NCBI RefSeq assembly: GCF_000830005.1
Contig: NZ_CP010407.1
Location: forward strand, 1 to 64,000
Origin: Streptomyces vietnamensis
GTDB taxonomy: Bacteria; Actinomycetota; Actinomycetes; Streptomycetales; Streptomycetaceae
Direction of reading: 5' to 3'
Length of the DNA: 64,000 nt
The first letter of the stretch is position 1, and each line of letters opens with the position of its first letter. Under the pieces are notes generated by a model that had not been told where the DNA came from, ran no database searches, and saw nothing but the letters and a program-made list of their open reading frames with translations. A program made the translations under genes and the position numbers. Positions 60,943 to 64,000 of this stretch are shown here, in pieces.

Positions 60943-63066
60943 ATGACCCGTCATGAACCCGCGACCGCGCAGCCTTCGACGGCCGTCAGGCGTGACGCCC
61001 GCCAGAAGGTGACGGGCGAGGCCCGTTACGCCGTCGACCGGACGCCGCCCGGCTGCCTCCACGCCTGCCCGGTGCCCGCCGCCGTCGCCCGCGGGCGGGT
61101 CACCGCCGTCCACGCCGACGAGATCCTGCAGCGCCCCGGCGTGCACGCCGTCCTCACCCACGAGAACGCCCCGCGCCTCGGCGACGCCGACGACCCGACG
61201 CTCGCGCTGCTCCAGGAGGACCGGGTCCCCCACCGGGGCTGGTTCGTCGCCGTCGTGGTCGCCGACACGCCCGAGAACGCCCGCGCCGCCGCTGACGTAC
61301 TGCGGATCGACTACGCGCCGAGCGAGCACGACGTCCGGCTGAGCGCCGACCACCCGCGTCTCTATACGCCCGAGAAGGCCAACGGCGGCCATCCGGCCGT
61401 ACGCGAGCGGGGCGACTTCGACACCGCCTTCGCCGCGTCCCCGGTCCGCATCGACGCCACCTACACCATGGGCGCCCTGCACAACCACCCGATGGAACCG
61501 CACGCCGCCACTGCCTGGTGGGACGACGACGGCCTGACCGTGTACGACTCCAGCCAGGGCGCGACGACCGTACGGGACGTCCTCGCGCGCCTGTTCCGGC
61601 TGCCCCAGCAGAAGGTCACCGTCGTCTCCGCCTACGTGGGCGGCGGCTTCGGCTCCAAGGGCACCCCCCGGCCGCCGGCCGTCCTCGCGGCGATGGCTGC
61701 CCGGCACACCGGCCGGCCCGTCCGGCTCGCCCTGCCCCGCCGCTACCTGCCCGCCACCGTGGGGCACCGCGCGCCCACCATCCAGCGCGTCCGCATCGGC
61801 GCCGCCGCCGACGGAACGATCGCGGCCCTCGCCCACGACGTGGTCACCCAGACGTCCACGGTGAAGGAGTTCGTCGAACAGGCCGCCGTCCCGGCCCGTA
61901 CCATGTACACCTCTCCTCACAGCCGCACCACCCACCGGGTGGTCGCCCTGGACGTGCCCACCCCGTCGTGGATGCGCGCCCCCGGCGAGGCGTCCGGGAT
62001 GTACGCCCTCGAAGCGGCCATGGACGAACTCGCCGAGACGGTCGGCGTCGACCCGGTGGAGCTCCGGCTGCGCAACGAACCCGACACCGAGCCCGACAGC
62101 GGCAAACCGTTCAGCAGCCGGGGCCTCGCCGCCTGCCTGCGGGACGGCGCGCGCCGGTTCGGCTGGGCGGACCGGGACCCGCGCCCCGGCGTCCGACGGG
62201 ACGGGGACGTGCTGGCCGGTACGGGTGTCGCCGCCGCCACCTACCCCGTACTCCTGAGCCCGTGCCGCGCCTCCGCCCACGCCGCCCCGGACGGCCGCTT
62301 CGTCGTCCGCGTCGACGCCACCGACATCGGCACCGGGGCGCGGACCGTCCTCGCCCAGATCGCCGCCGAGGCCCTCGGCGCCCCGCTCGACTCCGTACGC
62401 GTCGAACTCGGCAGCAGTCGACTGCCCGACGCTCCCGTCGCCGGCGGTTCCTCCGGGACCGCGTCCTGGGGCTGGGCCGTGCACAAGGCCTGTGCCACGC
62501 TGCGCGCGACCCTGGCCGCCGACCCCGGCCGTCCGCTGCCGCCCGAGGGCATCACGGTCGAGGCGGACACGCAGGAGGAAGCGGGGCGGACGTCCCCCTA
62601 CGCCCGCCACGCCTTCGGCGCCCACTTCGCGGAGGTCCGCGTCGACACCGTCACCGGCGAGGTCCGGGTGAGCCGGCTGCTCGGCGTCTACGCCGTGGGC
62701 CGGGTCCTCAACGCGCGCACCGCCCGCTCCCAGTTCATCGGCGGCATGACGATGGGGCTCGGGATGGCGCTCACCGAACACAGCACCATGGACCTCGTCT
62801 TCGGCGACTTCCGCGAACGCGACCTGGCCTCTTACCACGTCCCTGCCTGCGCCGACGTACCGGACATCGAGGCACACTGGGTGGACGAGCACGACCCCCA
62901 CCTCAACCCGATGGGCAGCAAGGGCATCGGAGAGATCGGCATCGTCGGCACGGCGGCGGCGATCGCCAACGCCGTCCACCACGCATGCGGCGTCCGCCTC
63001 CGAGACCTCCCCCTGACCCCCGACCGCCTCCTCCCTCTGCTCACCGCCCGGGCGCCCACCCCCTAG
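60943..63066 (+). CDS. Molybdenum hydroxylase, molybdopterin-binding subunit (PaoC-like)
   Basis: 707 residues, normal length. ATG after GGAGGAGG. The N-terminal aldehyde oxidase/xanthine dehydrogenase hammerhead domain (about 20-125) is followed by cofactor-binding domains: VVSAYVGGGFGSKGTPRPPAVLAAMAARHTGRPV, VPTPSWMRAPGEASGMYALEAAMDELAE, DIGTGARTVLAQIAAEALG. The catalytic Glu664 is in SKGIGEIGIVG. It probably binds molybdopterin cytosine dinucleotide and oxidises aldehydes or purine-like rings; the substrate is unknown. It is the last gene of the three-gene operon; the 141-base gap before it holds no gene. No maturation gene (MocA/XdhC-type) is in the window. Confidence 0.93.
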   Translation: MTRHEPATAQPSTAVRRDARQKVTGEARYAVDRTPPGCLHACPVPAAVARGRVTAVHADEILQRPGVHAVLTHENAPRLGDADDPTLALLQEDRVPHRGWFVAVVVADTPENARAAADVLRIDYAPSEHDVRLSADHPRLYTPEKANGGHPAVRERGDFDTAFAASPVRIDATYTMGALHNHPMEPHAATAWWDDDGLTVYDSSQGATTVRDVLARLFRLPQQKVTVVSAYVGGGFGSKGTPRPPAVLAAMAARHTGRPVRLALPRRYLPATVGHRAPTIQRVRIGAAADGTIAALAHDVVTQTSTVKEFVEQAAVPARTMYTSPHSRTTHRVVALDVPTPSWMRAPGEASGMYALEAAMDELAETVGVDPVELRLRNEPDTEPDSGKPFSSRGLAACLRDGARRFGWADRDPRPGVRRDGDVLAGTGVAAATYPVLLSPCRASAHAAPDGRFVVRVDATDIGTGARTVLAQIAAEALGAPLDSVRVELGSSRLPDAPVAGGSSGTASWGWAVHKACATLRATLAADPGRPLPPEGITVEADTQEEAGRTSPYARHAFGAHFAEVRVDTVTGEVRVSRLLGVYAVGRVLNARTARSQFIGGMTMGLGMALTEHSTMDLVFGDFRERDLASYHVPACADVPDIEAHWVDEHDPHLNPMGSKGIGEIGIVGTAAAIANAVHHACGVRLRDLPLTPDRLLPLLTARAPTP

Positions 63067-63107
63067 AGCTTGTCGTCAAAGTGATCTTGGTTGTGGATCA
63101 TGGAGGG

Positions 63108-63837
63108 GTGATACGCCGCCATGAACTGTCCGATGCCGAGTGGGAACTCATACGGCCGCTGTTGCCCCGGCCTGTGCTGGGGCGGCCTCGGCTGGACGAC
63201 CGCACAGTCCTCAACGGGATCGTGTGGAAGTTCCGGACCGGGATCGCCTGGCGGGATGTGCCCGAGCGGTACGGCTCTTGGACCAGCCTTCACACCCGTT
63301 TCCACAGGTGGGCGGCGGACGGCACGTTCGATCGGATGCTCCAGGCCGCGCAGGCGAAGGCTGATGCGGCAGGAGACATCGAGTGGCTGGTGTCGGTCGA
63401 CTCCACCATTATCCGCCGTTGTCCACGCCCACCAGCAGGCGGCCGGTGCCCGAAAAGGGGGCGCCGAAGCCCGGCCCTGGGCCGGCCCAAAGGCGGACTG
63501 ACCAGCAGGACCCACCTCGCCTGCCACGGGACCGGCCGCCCTCTCGCCTTCGTCCTGACCGGCGGAAACACCAACGACTGCACACAGTTCACCACCGTGA
63601 TGGACGCGATACGGGTCCCCCGGATCGGGCCGGGCCGACCTCTCATCAGGCCCGACCACGTGATCGACGACAAGGGCTACAGCTCGAAGGCCATCCGCAC
63701 CTGGCTCAGGGGCCGCGGCATCGCCCACACCATTCCCGAGCGGGCCGACCAGATCCGAAACCGGGTACGGCGAGGCCGTCTCGGCGGCCGCTCGCCGGCC
63801 TTCGACCCCGAGACCTACCGGCGCCGCAACATCTCTG
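63108..63837 (+). pseudogene. IS5-family transposase, frameshifted and truncated
   Basis: GTG at 63108 after GGAGGG. RRHELSDAEWELIRPLLPRPVLGRPRLDDRTVLNGIVWKFRTGIAWRDVPERYG leads to the first Asp (DIEWLVSVDSTI). Two frameshifts in the next 60 bases (near 63415 and 63460) are then followed by KGGLTSRTHLACHGTGRPLAFVLTGGNTNDCTQFTTVMDAIRVPR and the second Asp (HVIDDKGYSSKAIRTWLRGRG). It stops before the Glu, where a different IS begins (63838). Inactive. Confidence 0.85.
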
Positions 63838-63930
63838 ACAAACGGCCAGTGTGCCCGACTTGAGCCGCTGCTGCTGCCGCGGGGCATCAAGCCGGGTCGT
63901 CCGCAGGTGTGGACGCGGCGGCAGCCCCCG
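63838..63930 (+). mobile_element. Start fragment of the 1136-2518 IS5 type
   Basis: Reads TNGQCARLEPLLLPRGIKPGRPQVWTRRQ, almost identical to the transposase start at 2474. It is joined directly inside the other transposase. It shows recombination or insertion between two IS5 types. Confidence 0.75.
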
Positions 63931-63967
63931 CACCTGTGGTTCGCCCCCCTGTGAGAGGAACGATGCG

Positions 63968-64000
63968 ATGCTCGGCTACTGCCTGGCGGTCCTCCGCCGA
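63968..64000 (+). CDS. Possible gene start cut by the window end
   Basis: ATG at 63968 with GAGAGGAACG upstream; the first 11 codons read MLGYCLAVLRR. Too short to identify. Confidence 0.2.
   Translation, partial: MLGYCLAVLRR

Noticed and set aside
59761..62982. A 1073-codon open frame antisense to the molybdenum hydroxylase operon
   Set aside because: The sense strand encodes three well-recognised subunits with all cofactor ligands; the antisense frame is an artefact of G/C at third positions.

Overview
The window is very GC-rich, with strong G/C bias at third codon positions, frequent GTG/TTG starts and GGAGG-type ribosome binding sites. Gene content (NdgR-type IclR regulator, DevS/DevR-like pair, Ala-rich secreted giant protein, many actinobacterial IS5/IS630/ISL3/IS1380 elements) points to a Streptomyces or close relative. 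The density of insertion sequences and broken genes suggests an accessory chromosome arm or a large plasmid. I saw no tRNA, rRNA or core housekeeping genes.

Layout. (1) 1-2664: an intact IS630 element, an IS5-type element carrying an extra small gene, and the end of an older IS that they interrupted. (2) 2794-3363: a secreted fibronectin type III protein. (3) 3414-25612: a dormancy/redox-stress island. It holds tandem universal stress proteins, CBS-BON proteins, Hsp20, a flavodoxin, an Rv1733c-like membrane protein, a cNMP-binding protein, a beta-CASP nuclease, a zinc alcohol dehydrogenase, a GH65 phosphorylase, an Acg-type nitroreductase, and a DevS-like GAF histidine kinase convergent with a DevR-like regulator. 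GGGCCnnnnGGCCC / GGGACCnnnGGTCCC palindromes recur upstream of these genes and are probably the operator of that regulator. Many members are truncated or frameshifted, so the island looks partly decayed.

(4) 25731-29520: an IS5-type element carrying a P-loop kinase-like gene, then an IS interrupted by a second intact IS. (5) 29542-32773: a PknB-like kinase gene whose catalytic Asp is Gly, coupled to a membrane protein, then an unknown protein. (6) 32789-34248: an ISL3 relic, a two-repeat CRISPR remnant of type I-E form, and a gene fragment. (7) 34398-42336: a secreted 2479-residue polymorphic-toxin-like protein with an internally duplicated Ala-rich module and a distinct C-terminal domain, a probable immunity gene, and a strong terminator.

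(8) 42357-51341: IS1380 relic, a lipoprotein, a ricin-type lectin, a membrane protein, a RidA protein and several DDE transposase fragments. (9) 51410-56917: a SUKH-like protein, RepL-like winged-helix proteins, small membrane proteins, and a SAM-I riboswitch whose closing stem overlaps the ribosome binding site of a 36-codon frame ahead of an NdgR-like regulator. (10) 57046-59033: two defective ISs. (11) 59270-63066: a three-subunit molybdenum hydroxylase of PaoABC type. (12) 63108-64000: IS5 relics and the possible start of another gene.

Likely joint functions: the two-component pair and the palindromes would switch on island 3 under hypoxia or redox stress; the giant protein and its neighbour form a toxin-immunity pair; the ISs have shaped the segment and may mobilise non-transposase genes.
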